NCBI GenBank assembly: GCA_005805305.1
Contig: SYMW01000044.1
Span: 1 to 47,408 of the forward strand
DNA: 47,408 nucleotides
Origin: Verrucomicrobiales bacterium
GTDB taxonomy: Bacteria; Verrucomicrobiota; Verrucomicrobiia; Limisphaerales; F1-80-MAGS106
Direction of reading: 5' to 3'
Positions 1-9,669 of this stretch are shown piece by piece (within the stretch, counting starts at the first letter, position 1; each line of letters opens with the position of its first letter). The notes below the pieces were generated by a model. It saw only the letters and a list, made by a program, of their open reading frames with translations. It was not told where the DNA came from and searched no databases. A program made the translations under genes and the position numbers.

Positions 1-2
1 GA

Positions 3-2138
3 ACCCCAATGAATGGAGTGATTTCAATGACGAGCTTCTTGATGGAGACAGAGCTGACTCCGCATCAGGTCGAAATCGTGGACACCATCAGGACCAGTGG
101 CGACACACTGCTGACTTTGATCAACGACATTCTTGATTTTTCCAAAATCGAAGCCGGCAAGCTCGAGTTAGAGAACCAGCCCTTCAATGTGCGGCTATGC
201 GTGGAGGAAGCGTTGGATCTGCTGGCCTCGAAGGCGTCCGAGAAGGGGCTCGAGCTGGCCTATCATCTCCACGAGAGCGCGCCGTCGACGGTCGTCGGTG
301 ATGTGACCCGGTTGCGTCAGATTTTGGTCAACCTGATCAGCAACGGGATTAAGTTTACCACCACCGGCGAGGTGATCGTTCGGGCCGGGATGGTGGGGCC
401 CGACCTCCTCGATTCCGGCGGCGCCCCGCCCAAGGAGGAGAAGGAGACTATTCCCGGGCCGGGGGAAACGTGCTTCCTTCATTTCTCCGTCACGGACACT
501 GGAATGGGAATCGCGCCGGAAAAAGTTTCGAGGCTGTTCAAGTCATTCAGCCAGGTCGACGCCTCGGTCACCCGGCAATTTGGCGGGACCGGGCTTGGAC
601 TGGCGATCAGCAAGAACTTGGCCGCGCTCATGGGTGGGAAGATGTGGGTCGAGAGTTCTCCCGGGCAGGGATCCACCTTCCACTTCACCATCCGATGCCA
701 GGTCTCGCCCCCCGTTTCCGAACCCCCACTGGTGGAATTGAAGGAACGGCTGAAGGGGCTGCGGGTGTTGGTTGTTGACGACAACCCCACCAATCGCCGC
801 ATCCTCATCTTGCAGACGTCGAATTGGGGTATGAAACCCTCAGCGGCATCGAGCGGCAAGGAGGCTTTGGAGTGGCTCCGTGTTGGGGAGCCTTTCGATT
901 TGGCGATTCTTGACATGCAGATGCCCCACATGGATGGCGCCACTCTCGCGGGCGAAATCAGAAACCTCCGGTCGGCCTCCCAACTGCCGCTTGTGCTGCT
1001 CACCTCCATGGGCGTGAAGTCCGGCGCCCCGGAGATGTCAGTTTTTGCCGCCACATTGTCAAAACCCGTCAAGCACTCGGTGCTTCAGGAAGTCCTGCTG
1101 AAAACGGTCGACAAGTCCCGCCTGATTTCAAAACGAAGCGTTTCGACCTTAAAACTAGACTCGACTCTTGCCTCTCGAATCCCTTTGAGATTGCTCTTGG
1201 TGGACGACAACGCGATCAATCAGAAAGTGGCTCTCAGGTTGTTCCAGCAGATGGGGTATCAAGCGGATGTGGCGGGTAACGGCATCGAAGCTGTGGATGC
1301 CGTGCGCCGGAAGACGTATGATATCGTGTTCATGGACGTGCAAATGCCCGAAATGGATGGATTGGAGGCGACGCGGCAGATTCGCAATTGGGAGCGAGCC
1401 CGCCCCGCCACCCTCGGGGCTCCGCTGGTCATCGTGGCCATGACGGCCAACGCCATGCAAGGGGACCGGGAGAAATGCTTGCAGTCAGGAATGAACGACT
1501 ACCTACCCAAGCCCGTGCGGCCGGAAACTCTCCAGACGGCCATGGAACAGTGGGGTGGCAAGTTGCAGGCTCGCCGAAACGACCTCGCCACCCATTCCCA
1601 GCGGACCCCCTCTGCTTCCCCAGCCGCCAAACCCGCGCCGATTCCGGGCTCCATCCCGTCCGCAGGCCCCGGTGTTGCCGCCTCTGAAAGCAGCAATGCC
1701 CACCGGGTTCCTGCGCCTGCTTCCGTTCCGGTTGCGCCCCGCCCGAACACCTCACCACTGCCTGCCGGCGCGAAATTGCCAGTCGAAGGTCCTCCACCTG
1801 TTGACATGGAACGTCTTGCCGAGTTCACTTCTGGCGACAACGATAGCTTAACTGAATTGATCAGCCTTTATTTGGGTCAGACCACCGAGCAATTGGCGAA
1901 ACTGAGGTCCTGCATAGAAAATGGATCAACGGACGAGGTCAGAAAAGTGGCGCATAGCTGCGCGGGTTCGAGCGCCACTTGCGGGATGACCGCCATGGTC
2001 CCTTCCCTCCGGGAAATCGAACGAGTCGCCATGGGGGGGGCACTCGAAGGGGCGATGGATTTGTTGATCCAATCGGAATCCCAGTTCGAGCGGGTCAAGA
2101 CTTTCCTCGCTCAACAAGGATCGATGGCGGTTTCTTGA
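3..2138 (+). CDS. Hybrid sensor histidine kinase, 3' part (HisKA remnant-HATPase-REC-REC-Hpt)
   Basis: The gene runs in from before the window. The first in-frame codons read T-P-M-N-G, the tail of the H-box (usually HE-x-R-T-P-M-N-G), so the phospho-accepting His and any sensor region lie upstream and the ATG at 9 is internal. Counting from that Met: HisKA second helix to about residue 55; HATPase with N-box near 98-116 (RLRQILVNLISNGIKF), D163-x-G-x-G and G192-G-T-G-L-G-L; first receiver with D257/D258, D302 and K352; second receiver with D399/D400, D443 and K501; a Pro/Ala-rich linker about 525-597; and a C-terminal Hpt domain with candidate His649 in AHSCAGSSATCG. All receiver acidic triads are intact, so it can support a multi-step relay (family knowledge). 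No DNA-binding output domain is present. The double-receiver protein just downstream is a plausible partner. Confidence 0.93.
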   Translation, partial: TPMNGVISMTSFLMETELTPHQVEIVDTIRTSGDTLLTLINDILDFSKIEAGKLELENQPFNVRLCVEEALDLLASKASEKGLELAYHLHESAPSTVVGDVTRLRQILVNLISNGIKFTTTGEVIVRAGMVGPDLLDSGGAPPKEEKETIPGPGETCFLHFSVTDTGMGIAPEKVSRLFKSFSQVDASVTRQFGGTGLGLAISKNLAALMGGKMWVESSPGQGSTFHFTIRCQVSPPVSEPPLVELKERLKGLRVLVVDDNPTNRRILILQTSNWGMKPSAASSGKEALEWLRVGEPFDLAILDMQMPHMDGATLAGEIRNLRSASQLPLVLLTSMGVKSGAPEMSVFAATLSKPVKHSVLQEVLLKTVDKSRLISKRSVSTLKLDSTLASRIPLRLLLVDDNAINQKVALRLFQQMGYQADVAGNGIEAVDAVRRKTYDIVFMDVQMPEMDGLEATRQIRNWERARPATLGAPLVIVAMTANAMQGDREKCLQSGMNDYLPKPVRPETLQTAMEQWGGKLQARRNDLATHSQRTPSASPAAKPAPIPGSIPSAGPGVAASESSNAHRVPAPASVPVAPRPNTSPLPAGAKLPVEGPPPVDMERLAEFTSGDNDSLTELISLYLGQTTEQLAKLRSCIENGSTDEVRKVAHSCAGSSATCGMTAMVPSLREIERVAMGGALEGAMDLLIQSESQFERVKTFLAQQGSMAVS

Positions 2139-2211
2139 GACGCTCCATGCCATGACGCAGGGCCATTAAAGAATAATTAATCGTTATCCGAAGTTTGCTC
2201 ACGCCTATCCA

Positions 2212-3612
2212 ATGAAGGGATCCAAGAAAACAATTTTGATCGTGGACGACGACCCCCTCGTCGCCGGACTTTACAAAGGCAAACTCGAGTCGGCTGGCTA
2301 TAACGTCGAAATCGCGACCGATGGGCAAATGGGAATCTCGAAAATCCATGAGGTTCTGCCCGATGCCGTGTTACTGGATTTGATGCTCCCTGCCATCAGC
2401 GGAGTCGATGTGCTGCGCCAGATACGGGCGGAAAAAGCATTCAAGGAACTCCCAGTGGTCGTGTTTTCGAATGCCTTCGCAACGGTTCTCGTCGACGATG
2501 CGATGAGCGCCGGGGCGACGCGGGTCTTGAACAAAGCGGAGTCATCGCCTCTTCAAGTGCTCGTCTGTGTGAAAGAACTCATTTCACCTGGAACGACTCC
2601 CCCGGCTGCGGGACAGGGCAAACCATCGAAACAGGCGCCGGGCGGCGCCGCTTCTCTTTTCGCCAGGCCACCCCGGCCATCGTCCGCCGCGGCGGCTCCC
2701 GCGGCGGTGGTTCAGAATCCGCAGCCCCGCGGCCCCGCAGCCCCTGTCCGCCCAGCCGCGGCTCCACCGCCGCCCCCCACCGCCGCCTCCATCGCCCCCG
2801 CAAAAACCACGGCCTCGCCGAGCCAACCCGATCTCGGCGCCAAGTCCCAGAGCTCTGCGGCTGTCGTCGATCCCAAACTCCGAACCGAATTCTTCACTGA
2901 CGGCCCGGTGCGAATTGGCGCTCTGCGCAAGCAAGTCGGCAACCTCAGCAAAGAATCCACCGAGGAAGGCCGCCGCGAAGTGTTGCAGACACTTTTTCGC
3001 CAGATTTCCGAGCTGACAACCAGCGCCGGCCGGGTCCGGTTGAGCACGGTATCCCTGATTTGCTCCACCTTGGGCTCGTTCCTGACGGAGCTTGAGCTGA
3101 AGCCCAGCAACCTCAATGCCTCGACGCTTCGGACGATCGCGCAGACGGTTGATTTCCTGGCGGTGTTATTCGATAAAAAAGGCGGGGAATTGGCGGGGGA
3201 AGAGAAGCAGCCTTGCGCTCTTGTCGTGGACGATGAATCCATCTCGCGCCGCGCGGTCGTGTTCGCGCTGGCCAAGGCGAAGGTTTCCTGTGTGGATCTC
3301 TCCGACCCGATCGTCGCTCTTGAGAAAGCGAAGGCCACCAAATTTGATTTGATCTATTTGGATGTCGACATGCCGGTGATTAACGGGTTTGAACTGTGCA
3401 GCCGCATTCGCGCCGACATGCAGAATAAGACCACTCCCGTGGTGTTCATCACGGGGCTCAGCGATTTCGAGAGCCGCGCCAAATCGACCTTGAGCGGCGG
3501 CAATGATTTGATCGCCAAACCTTTCATGTTTGTTGAGCTTGCCGTGAAGTCGCTGACCTATATCACAAAAGGCAGGCTCGCTGTCAGTGCCGCCAGCAAT
3601 CGAAAGTCTTGA
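2212..3612 (+). CDS. Double-receiver response regulator (REC-linker-REC)
   Basis: 466 residues. An N-terminal receiver (about 5-122) has acidic residues D12-D14, phosphorylatable D56 and K108. Then comes a Pro/Ala-rich low-complexity linker (about 125-215), a helical segment (about 222-320) that I do not recognise, and a second receiver (about 334-455) with D340/D341, D384 and K436. There is no HTH, GGDEF or HD output domain, so the likely roles are phosphotransfer, a phosphate sink or protein-protein signalling. It begins 73 bases after the hybrid kinase on the same strand, with no terminator between, which suggests co-transcription. Which Hpt phosphorylates which receiver cannot be told from sequence. 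Confidence 0.9.
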   Translation: MKGSKKTILIVDDDPLVAGLYKGKLESAGYNVEIATDGQMGISKIHEVLPDAVLLDLMLPAISGVDVLRQIRAEKAFKELPVVVFSNAFATVLVDDAMSAGATRVLNKAESSPLQVLVCVKELISPGTTPPAAGQGKPSKQAPGGAASLFARPPRPSSAAAAPAAVVQNPQPRGPAAPVRPAAAPPPPPTAASIAPAKTTASPSQPDLGAKSQSSAAVVDPKLRTEFFTDGPVRIGALRKQVGNLSKESTEEGRREVLQTLFRQISELTTSAGRVRLSTVSLICSTLGSFLTELELKPSNLNASTLRTIAQTVDFLAVLFDKKGGELAGEEKQPCALVVDDESISRRAVVFALAKAKVSCVDLSDPIVALEKAKATKFDLIYLDVDMPVINGFELCSRIRADMQNKTTPVVFITGLSDFESRAKSTLSGGNDLIAKPFMFVELAVKSLTYITKGRLAVSAASNRKS

Positions 3613-3704
3613 AGTGACAAGATTCCGACCTGTTTCCTCGCCCCCATCGCCGGCCCCTGGCCGGGACTGTTGATCGGAATTCGAGCCGAGGAATCCTCTT
3701 TCTC

Positions 3705-4196
3705 ATGGAAACCCTCCACGCACCCTGGCGGATTCAGTACATTCTGGGCCCGAAAGAATCGCCTGGAGAGGTTTCCCTGTTCACCCGGATCGGTCAGTCC
3801 AGCGATGACATCGCTAATTTAGTCGTTGCCCGGGCGCGAACCTGTTTTGTCGTCATGAATCGCTATCCTTACAACGGAGGCCACCTCCTCGTGGCTCCGT
3901 ACAGGCAGACACCTGATTTGGACGGTTTGACGGACGAGGAATTGGCCGAGCTGTTCCGGCTTGTGAGGAATTGCCAGCAGGTGTTGCGTCGTGTCATGAA
4001 ACCAGATGGTTTCAACATCGGGATAAACATCGGCAAGGTCGCCGGGGCTGGCGTCGAGAACCACCTGCACGCGCACGTCGTGCCCCGCTGGAATGGGGAC
4101 ACGAACTTCATGCCGGTTGTTTCCGCCACGACCGTGCTGCCGGAAGCCCTTGAAGCATTGGGCGCGCGCCTCCGCGGCGCGTTCAACGAGTCCTGA
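3705..4196 (+). CDS. HIT family nucleotide hydrolase/phosphorylase
   Basis: 163 residues, the normal size for a single-domain HIT protein. The histidine triad is H120-L-H122-A-H124-V-V in NHLHAHVVPRW; the middle His is the nucleophile in this family. The N-terminal WRIQYI and the segment MNRYPYNGGHLLVAPYRQ match the branch annotated as diadenosine tetraphosphate phosphorylase-like or HIT hydrolase. It is a cytoplasmic enzyme expected to hydrolyse dinucleoside polyphosphates or nucleoside phosphoramidates; the exact substrate is not visible. A GAGG stands about 14 bases before the ATG. It is followed 7 bases later by phoH. Confidence 0.93.
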   Translation: METLHAPWRIQYILGPKESPGEVSLFTRIGQSSDDIANLVVARARTCFVVMNRYPYNGGHLLVAPYRQTPDLDGLTDEELAELFRLVRNCQQVLRRVMKPDGFNIGINIGKVAGAGVENHLHAHVVPRWNGDTNFMPVVSATTVLPEALEALGARLRGAFNES

Positions 4197-4203
4197 GGGG
4201 ATC

Positions 4204-5199
4204 ATGCGGCGAGTGAGAACCGATTCCCCATCCCAGCAGGCGATCGTCAAGGAGACGATGCACTTCGAGAGCGCCCGTTTCGCCCAGCAACTCTTTAACA
4301 ACGAGCCTCGAAACTTGCATGCGTTGCAGCGGGAGCTTGGAGTGGGCGCCACCGCTCGCGATGGTTGGATTTTGCTGGAGGGGCCCCCTGATTCAGTGGA
4401 GCACGTCAGGCAGATGTTTCTGGTTTTGAGCGATTCCCTGAAAGCGGGTGGCGCCGTCAGGAACCGGGACTTTTTGCAGGCGCTCGCAGTCCTCAAAGCC
4501 GACGGCGCTCCCGTTCTACAGAGCTTGTTCGCCACCCGGCTCCAAACCTCTCCCAAGAAGGGAGTCGTCACGCCAAAAACCGCCGGCCAGAAGGACTACA
4601 TTGAAGCCATCCGATCCAACGACGTGACGATGGGGATCGGGCCGGCCGGCACGGGAAAGACCTATCTCGCGATGGCCATGGCCGTGATGGCCTTGAAGGA
4701 GGAGAAGGTTTCACGAATCATCCTCACTCGCCCCGCGGTGGAAGCAGGCGAGGCGCTCGGGTTCTTGCCGGGAGATCTTTATGAGAAGATATCGCCGTAC
4801 CTCCGGCCGCTCCACGACGCGCTGTTAGATATGCTTCCGGCCGAGGAGATTCAGAAGCAGATGGAGCGCGGGAGTGTCGAAATCGCTCCGCTGGCCTACA
4901 TGCGCGGGCGGACCTTGAACAATGCTTTCATCGTTCTCGACGAAGCCCAGAATTCCACCGCGGAACAGATGTTCATGTTTCTCACCCGCTTGGGGCACGG
5001 ATCCAAGACCGTGGTCACCGGCGACCCCACGCAGATCGACCTCCCGGCGCACAAAAAATCGGGATTGCTCGAAGCGCGCGGCGCGCTCCGCAACGTGGAA
5101 GGGGTGGCTTTGGTTGAGTTCCAAAAGCGGGACGTGGTGCGGCACCCCCTCGTTCAGCGCATCATCCATGCCTACGAGACGCACCGTGCCAAAACGTGA
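4204..5199 (+). CDS. phoH: PhoH-like P-loop ATPase
   Basis: 331 residues from ATG 4204, chosen because GAGGGG precedes it and because the frame's earlier ATG at 4093 lies inside the HIT gene. The N-terminal part (about 15-80) resembles the small KH-like domain of PhoH proteins. Walker A is G146-PAGTGKT and Walker B is FIVLDEAQN at about 242-250, with the family motif RPAVEAGEALGFLPGD at about 176-191. PhoH-like ATPases are linked to RNA metabolism and are often found beside ybeY. Here the stop codon overlaps the GTG start of ybeY (GTGA, 5196-5199), so the two are translationally coupled. The HD-domain membrane protein often found between phoH and ybeY in other bacteria is absent. Confidence 0.96.
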   Translation: MRRVRTDSPSQQAIVKETMHFESARFAQQLFNNEPRNLHALQRELGVGATARDGWILLEGPPDSVEHVRQMFLVLSDSLKAGGAVRNRDFLQALAVLKADGAPVLQSLFATRLQTSPKKGVVTPKTAGQKDYIEAIRSNDVTMGIGPAGTGKTYLAMAMAVMALKEEKVSRIILTRPAVEAGEALGFLPGDLYEKISPYLRPLHDALLDMLPAEEIQKQMERGSVEIAPLAYMRGRTLNNAFIVLDEAQNSTAEQMFMFLTRLGHGSKTVVTGDPTQIDLPAHKKSGLLEARGALRNVEGVALVEFQKRDVVRHPLVQRIIHAYETHRAKT

Positions 5200-5783
5200 T
5201 TGAGTTCATCGTTCAGACCAGATTGAAGGGTTGGGAGATGGGGCCCGCGGCTTTCCGGCGCGCCGCGCGGCTGTTGGCCCCCGAGTGCCTCCCAGGGATG
5301 ACCGAAGGTGAAATCTCAATCTCCTTCCTTTCGGCGCTAAAAATGGCTCAAATCAACGAGTCCTATCTTGGCCACTCCGGGCCAACGGACGTGATTACCT
5401 TCGATTACTCGATTCCTTGCAGCGAACCAAACAGGCCAATTGCTAGCAGGGGAAACATTCCCGCCCCGGTGAGCCATTTCGTCGCCGGCGAGATTCTGAT
5501 TTGTCCTGAAGTAGCTGCCGCCCAAGGGTCTGCCTACGGCACGGGATGGAAGCTCGAAGTGCTTAGGTACTTGGCGCACGGGTTGTTGCATCTCGCGGGC
5601 CACGACGATCAAGAGCCATTGGCGCGGAGAGCCATGAAACTGGCCGAGGACGCGGCTGTGAAGCGGATAACCGCCGAGCTCAGCCCGGGTTGGGACGCGC
5701 CGGCGCGGGCTCGTCCGAAGGGGGGCAAACTTCAGATCCTCGGATCGTCTGCGGACGTTCCATTGAAGTATGAGCCCTCCTGA
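5196..5783 (+). CDS. ybeY: rRNA maturation endoribonuclease YbeY (variant metal site)
   Basis: 195 residues from GTG 5196. YbeY processes rRNA 3' ends and acts in ribosome quality control (family knowledge). Recognition rests on the ITFDY block after G-P-T-D-V (about 62-71) and the helix H128-G-L-L-H132-L-A-G-H136-D-D138. The usual motif is H-x3-H-x5-H; here the third position (138) is Asp and a His is found at 136, where E. coli has Tyr. This could be a shifted or altered zinc site. There is a C-terminal extension of roughly 50 residues after the motif, rich in charged and small residues. It is coupled to phoH by the GTGA overlap. Confidence 0.9.
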   Translation: MIEFIVQTRLKGWEMGPAAFRRAARLLAPECLPGMTEGEISISFLSALKMAQINESYLGHSGPTDVITFDYSIPCSEPNRPIASRGNIPAPVSHFVAGEILICPEVAAAQGSAYGTGWKLEVLRYLAHGLLHLAGHDDQEPLARRAMKLAEDAAVKRITAELSPGWDAPARARPKGGKLQILGSSADVPLKYEPS

Positions 5784-8700
5784 ATCCGGAACCTGCGCCT
5801 GGCCTTTGAAAGGGCGGGCCGTTCGATCCCCAACCCGCGCCCTTCGGCTTCGCGCGGGGAACAAAAACCGGATCGGGCAGGATTCGCTACTGGGAGCCTT
5901 TCAGGCATCGAGCGTGCCGCTTTTCTGTCTCGTAGGGACAGGACGGGTTCACCCGTTTTTGCTCGCGACAATTGTTGGATTCCTGGCCGCATTCCCAGCC
6001 ATGGCTCAACCTGCCGTTTCGAATCGAGCGGGCATCCGGTTCAATGTCGCGGCACAGGGCTCGACAGCTCCAGGCTTCAAGCTGATGGACCCCAGACAGA
6101 CGGGGTTGGTGTTCACGAATCTGCTCTCGGAAAAGGAAGGCGCGGCGAACAGAACACTCTACAATGGTTCAGGAGTAGCGACGGGTGACTTGGATGGCGA
6201 TGGGCTGCCCGATCTGGTTTTCGCCAAGATCCTCGGGGGGATCGAAATCTTTAGAAATCTTGGAGGCTGGCGTTTCAGCAACATCACTTTGCAAGCCGGG
6301 CTCGCAGGGATGACTGTGCCCTCTCGCGGGGTCGTCTTGGCTGACGTGGATGGTGACGGCGCTCTGGATCTGCTTGTGTCCACCAATGGCAAGGGGGTCC
6401 AGTGTTGGCGCAACAAAGGCGGGGGTGTGTTTGTGGACGCCACCGTTGAGTCCGCCACGGCGAGCCTTCACGGGAGCACGACCCTCGCGCTGGCCGATGT
6501 GGATGGGAACGGGAGCTTGGATCTCTACATTACCAACAATCGCGCCGATGACATTCGCGATCAGGGGCAAGTCCAGTTGCGAATGCTCGGAGGGAAATTG
6601 ATCGTCCCCAAGCCGCTCGAAAATCGGTTGGTGATTATCGACGGCCAGCCTCAGGAGTACGGCGAGCCAGACCGTCTTCTCCTCAACGATGGAGAGGGCC
6701 GATTCAAGGAAATCAGTTGGATGAGTGGAACATTCCTGGACGAATCCGGACGCCCGCTCGTCCGGCCGCCTCTGGACTGGGGGCTTTCCGCGGCGTTTAG
6801 AGACCTCAACGGGGACGGCGCTCCAGATCTGTATGTCTGCAACGACTTTTGGACCCCGGATCGGCTGTGGATGAACGACGGAGCCGGCAGGTTTCGTTTG
6901 GCGCCTGAGCTGAGCCTCCGTCACACGAGCGGCAGTTCGATGGGCGTGGACCTCGCGGATCTGAACGCCGATGGGTTGCCAGAAATATTCGTCGTGGACA
7001 TGCTCAGCCGGCTGCCGTCTTGGCGGAAGCGTCAGCTCGCCGCGCAGCCCGCCAGGGCCGATCCTCCTGGCCTGGTGGCGAACCGTCCGCAAATACTTCG
7101 CAACACGCTTTTTCAGGCGCGGGGCGACGGAACCTATGCGGAGATTGCGGAACGCGCGGGGCTCGCGGCCGCCGAGTGGGCCTGGCAGCCCGTGTTCTTG
7201 GATGTCGATTTGGATGGTCATCAGGACGTCCTCATCACAACAGGACACATGCACGACGTTCAAGATCGTGATGCCGAGGCCATCGTGCGATCCCGACAAC
7301 GGAGCTTCCAGGGGATCGCCGATCCTGAGGAACGGCGGCGTGCGTTTCATCGGGACTTATTGGAAAATATGCTGGTGTATCCAGCTCTCCGCACGCCGAT
7401 TCTCGCTTTCCGCAACCGTGGCGGCCTGAGTTTCGAGGATGTCACCTCGCTTTGGGGGACCGAAGCGCCAGGGGTTCATCATGGAATTGCCACCGCGGAC
7501 TTCGACGGCGACGGTGATCTCGATTTGGCGGTTAACAATCTGAATTCAGGGGCAGCCTTGTACCGCAACGAGGCGATCGCTCCTCGGGTTGCCGTCCGGC
7601 TTCGAGGATCAACGCCCAATACCCAGGCTATTGGAGCGATTGTCACGATCGAGGGTGGCGCCGCTCCAAAACAAACCCAGGAAGTTGTGAGCGGGGGGCG
7701 CTATTTGTCTGGATCCGATCCTCTGCTGGTCTATGCGGCAGGGAGATCGGACGCAACGATGACGCTCGAAGTCCGCTGGAGAACCGGACGCGTTCGGCGC
7801 ATCGAAGGAGTGCAAGCCAGCCGGCTTTACGAAATCCAGGAGGACTCGGTTCAGAAGGACCCCTTTCCGGGAGCGATTCCGGCGGGGGAAGTGAAGCCTT
7901 TGTTCGAGGATATCAGCCACTGGTTGAAGCACACACATCTGGAGACTTGGTTCGATGATTTCGCGCGGCAGCCTCTGCTGCCGAGACGGTTCAGCCAGCT
8001 CGGGCCTGGTGTCGCGTGGGCCGACCTGGATGGCGACGGTTGGGAGGACCTCATCATCGGGACGGGGGCGGGTGGGACCGTGGCCGCCTACAAGAACGAG
8101 CGGGGTGAAAGATTCACGAAATGGACCCAGGCGCCCTTCAGCCAGGGCCAGGCGCGTGACACCACTGGACTTGCCGCGTTTCCCGGAGCGGGAGGCCGCC
8201 CGATCTTGCTCACGGGCACTGCCAACTATGAAGACTCCGTCACGAATGCCGCGTGCGTGTTTGAGCTCGCCCTTGACGCCATGGCTCCGCGGCCCTTCGT
8301 TCGGGATCTCCCCTCGAGTGTCGGCCCATTGGCGCTCGCTGATATGGACGCCGATGGAGATCTCGACTTGTTCATCGGAGCACGAGTCACCAGAGGGCGA
8401 TGGCCTGAGGCGAAGGGCTCTCTCGTCCTGCGTCGGGATGGAGATGCTTGGAGAGCAGATGAAGTGAATACTAAAGTCTTGGACGGCATAGGGTCCGTCT
8501 GCGGCGCTGTGTGGACGGATCTGAACAGAGATGGCTTTCCGGATCTGGTGGTCGCCGGTGAGTGGTCGCCGCTCCGCATTTTTCGCAATGAGAAGGGCCT
8601 CTTAGTCCCTTGGGATTGGCGGATCCGTTCTTCGGACAAGCCGGGAGCTCCTGTGCTGCTTTCAACTCTCACTGGCCTGTGGAATTCAGTGGCCGCGGGA

Positions 8701-9669
8701 GATTTCGACGGCGACGGGCAAATGGATTTAATCGCGGGCAATTGGGGTGAGAACTCAGCATGGCGCGCCTCATTGGAGCAACCGCTGACGCTGTTGGCTG
8801 GCAGTTGGCGTGGCTTAGAGTCGCTGGCGTTGATTGAGACCGAGTTCGATCCCGTGCGCCAGGCTCTAACGCCCTCGCGACCGCTTCCGGATCTCGTGAG
8901 CGAACTCCCCTTTTTAGCGGGCAAATTCGCGACGCACCACGCATATGCCGAAGCGACTCTTTCAGAGGTGTTGGGACCCGCGGAGGGGGAGGTGAATCGA
9001 TACTCTGCCACGACGTTGAAGTCGACTTTGTTTCTGAATCGTGGCGGTGAATTTGTGGTTCGAGAACTCCCGGCAGAGGCTCAAAATTCTCCTGTTTTCG
9101 GGATGACCGTCGCGGATTTTGACGGGAACGGCGCCGAGGATGTCTTTCTGGCGCAAAATTTTTTCGCCGTTCGTCCAGGCGATGCGCGTTTGGATGCCGG
9201 ACAAGGGTTGCTCTTGCTTGGCGATGGTCGTGGAAAGCTTCACCCGGCGTCCGGTGATTTTTCGGGACTAAGAATCCATGGCGAACAACGCGGCGCAGCG
9301 ACCGCTGACATCGATCACGACGGGCGCCCGGATTTGGTGGTGGCTCAGAACGGTTCGGCCACGCGCCTGTTCCGGAATCAGAGCGCCTCCGTGGGCATCC
9401 GCCTAAAGCTTCGTGGCACGCCCGGCAATCCGGATGGGGTGGGGGCCGTTGTGCGTCTCGGAAGAAGGGGACATTTTGGTCCCGCGCGGGAGATTCATGC
9501 AGGCGCCGGCTATTGGTCGCAAGACGCCGTCGTGAGCATTCTCAGCCGACAGGCGCTGACCAACGGTGGGGATCTCATCGTGGAGGTTCGATGGCCGGGA
9601 GGCAAATTGACATCGCACACGATCCCCGAAAACGCTCGCGAGCATGCGATTTCCCAAAACGTTCCATAA
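5770..9669 (+). CDS. Giant secreted FG-GAP/VCBS protein with two ASPIC/UnbV domains
   Basis: 1299 residues. Many FG-GAP/VCBS repeats carry acidic calcium-type loops (DLDGDGLPD, DVDGDGALD, DADGDLD), as in integrin-alpha-like propellers. The chain has two similar halves: repeats then an ASPIC/UnbV domain at about 603-690, and again repeats then a second UnbV at about 1208-1290. A hydrophobic export signal lies near residues 55-78 and ends at AMAQP. The start is uncertain: ATG 5770 overlaps ybeY by 14 bases and gives a long basic leader, while an in-frame GTG at 5914 would place the signal closer to the N terminus. A 7-bp GC stem (5834-5858) lies between these starts. Paralogous to the genes at 26532-30251 and 38854-42333. 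Binding target unknown. Confidence 0.92.
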   Translation: MSPPESGTCAWPLKGRAVRSPTRALRLRAGNKNRIGQDSLLGAFQASSVPLFCLVGTGRVHPFLLATIVGFLAAFPAMAQPAVSNRAGIRFNVAAQGSTAPGFKLMDPRQTGLVFTNLLSEKEGAANRTLYNGSGVATGDLDGDGLPDLVFAKILGGIEIFRNLGGWRFSNITLQAGLAGMTVPSRGVVLADVDGDGALDLLVSTNGKGVQCWRNKGGGVFVDATVESATASLHGSTTLALADVDGNGSLDLYITNNRADDIRDQGQVQLRMLGGKLIVPKPLENRLVIIDGQPQEYGEPDRLLLNDGEGRFKEISWMSGTFLDESGRPLVRPPLDWGLSAAFRDLNGDGAPDLYVCNDFWTPDRLWMNDGAGRFRLAPELSLRHTSGSSMGVDLADLNADGLPEIFVVDMLSRLPSWRKRQLAAQPARADPPGLVANRPQILRNTLFQARGDGTYAEIAERAGLAAAEWAWQPVFLDVDLDGHQDVLITTGHMHDVQDRDAEAIVRSRQRSFQGIADPEERRRAFHRDLLENMLVYPALRTPILAFRNRGGLSFEDVTSLWGTEAPGVHHGIATADFDGDGDLDLAVNNLNSGAALYRNEAIAPRVAVRLRGSTPNTQAIGAIVTIEGGAAPKQTQEVVSGGRYLSGSDPLLVYAAGRSDATMTLEVRWRTGRVRRIEGVQASRLYEIQEDSVQKDPFPGAIPAGEVKPLFEDISHWLKHTHLETWFDDFARQPLLPRRFSQLGPGVAWADLDGDGWEDLIIGTGAGGTVAAYKNERGERFTKWTQAPFSQGQARDTTGLAAFPGAGGRPILLTGTANYEDSVTNAACVFELALDAMAPRPFVRDLPSSVGPLALADMDADGDLDLFIGARVTRGRWPEAKGSLVLRRDGDAWRADEVNTKVLDGIGSVCGAVWTDLNRDGFPDLVVAGEWSPLRIFRNEKGLLVPWDWRIRSSDKPGAPVLLSTLTGLWNSVAAGDFDGDGQMDLIAGNWGENSAWRASLEQPLTLLAGSWRGLESLALIETEFDPVRQALTPSRPLPDLVSELPFLAGKFATHHAYAEATLSEVLGPAEGEVNRYSATTLKSTLFLNRGGEFVVRELPAEAQNSPVFGMTVADFDGNGAEDVFLAQNFFAVRPGDARLDAGQGLLLLGDGRGKLHPASGDFSGLRIHGEQRGAATADIDHDGRPDLVVAQNGSATRLFRNQSASVGIRLKLRGTPGNPDGVGAVVRLGRRGHFGPAREIHAGAGYWSQDAVVSILSRQALTNGGDLIVEVRWPGGKLTSHTIPENAREHAISQNVP
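5834..5858. other. Short GC hairpin near the FG-GAP gene start
   Basis: CCCGCGC (5834-5840) can pair with GCGCGGG (5852-5858) across an 11-base loop. There is no T-run. It lies just after the ybeY stop and before the in-frame GTG at 5914, so this stretch may be non-coding rather than the N terminus of the 1299-residue protein. Confidence 0.35.

Noticed and set aside
6169-7350. Long minus-strand frame (393 codons) inside the first giant gene
   Set aside because: It lies antisense to well-supported FG-GAP repeats; Asp/Gly-rich codons in the sense strand keep the opposite frame open. Similar long antisense frames at 24075-25436 and 36828-38027 are rejected for the same reason.
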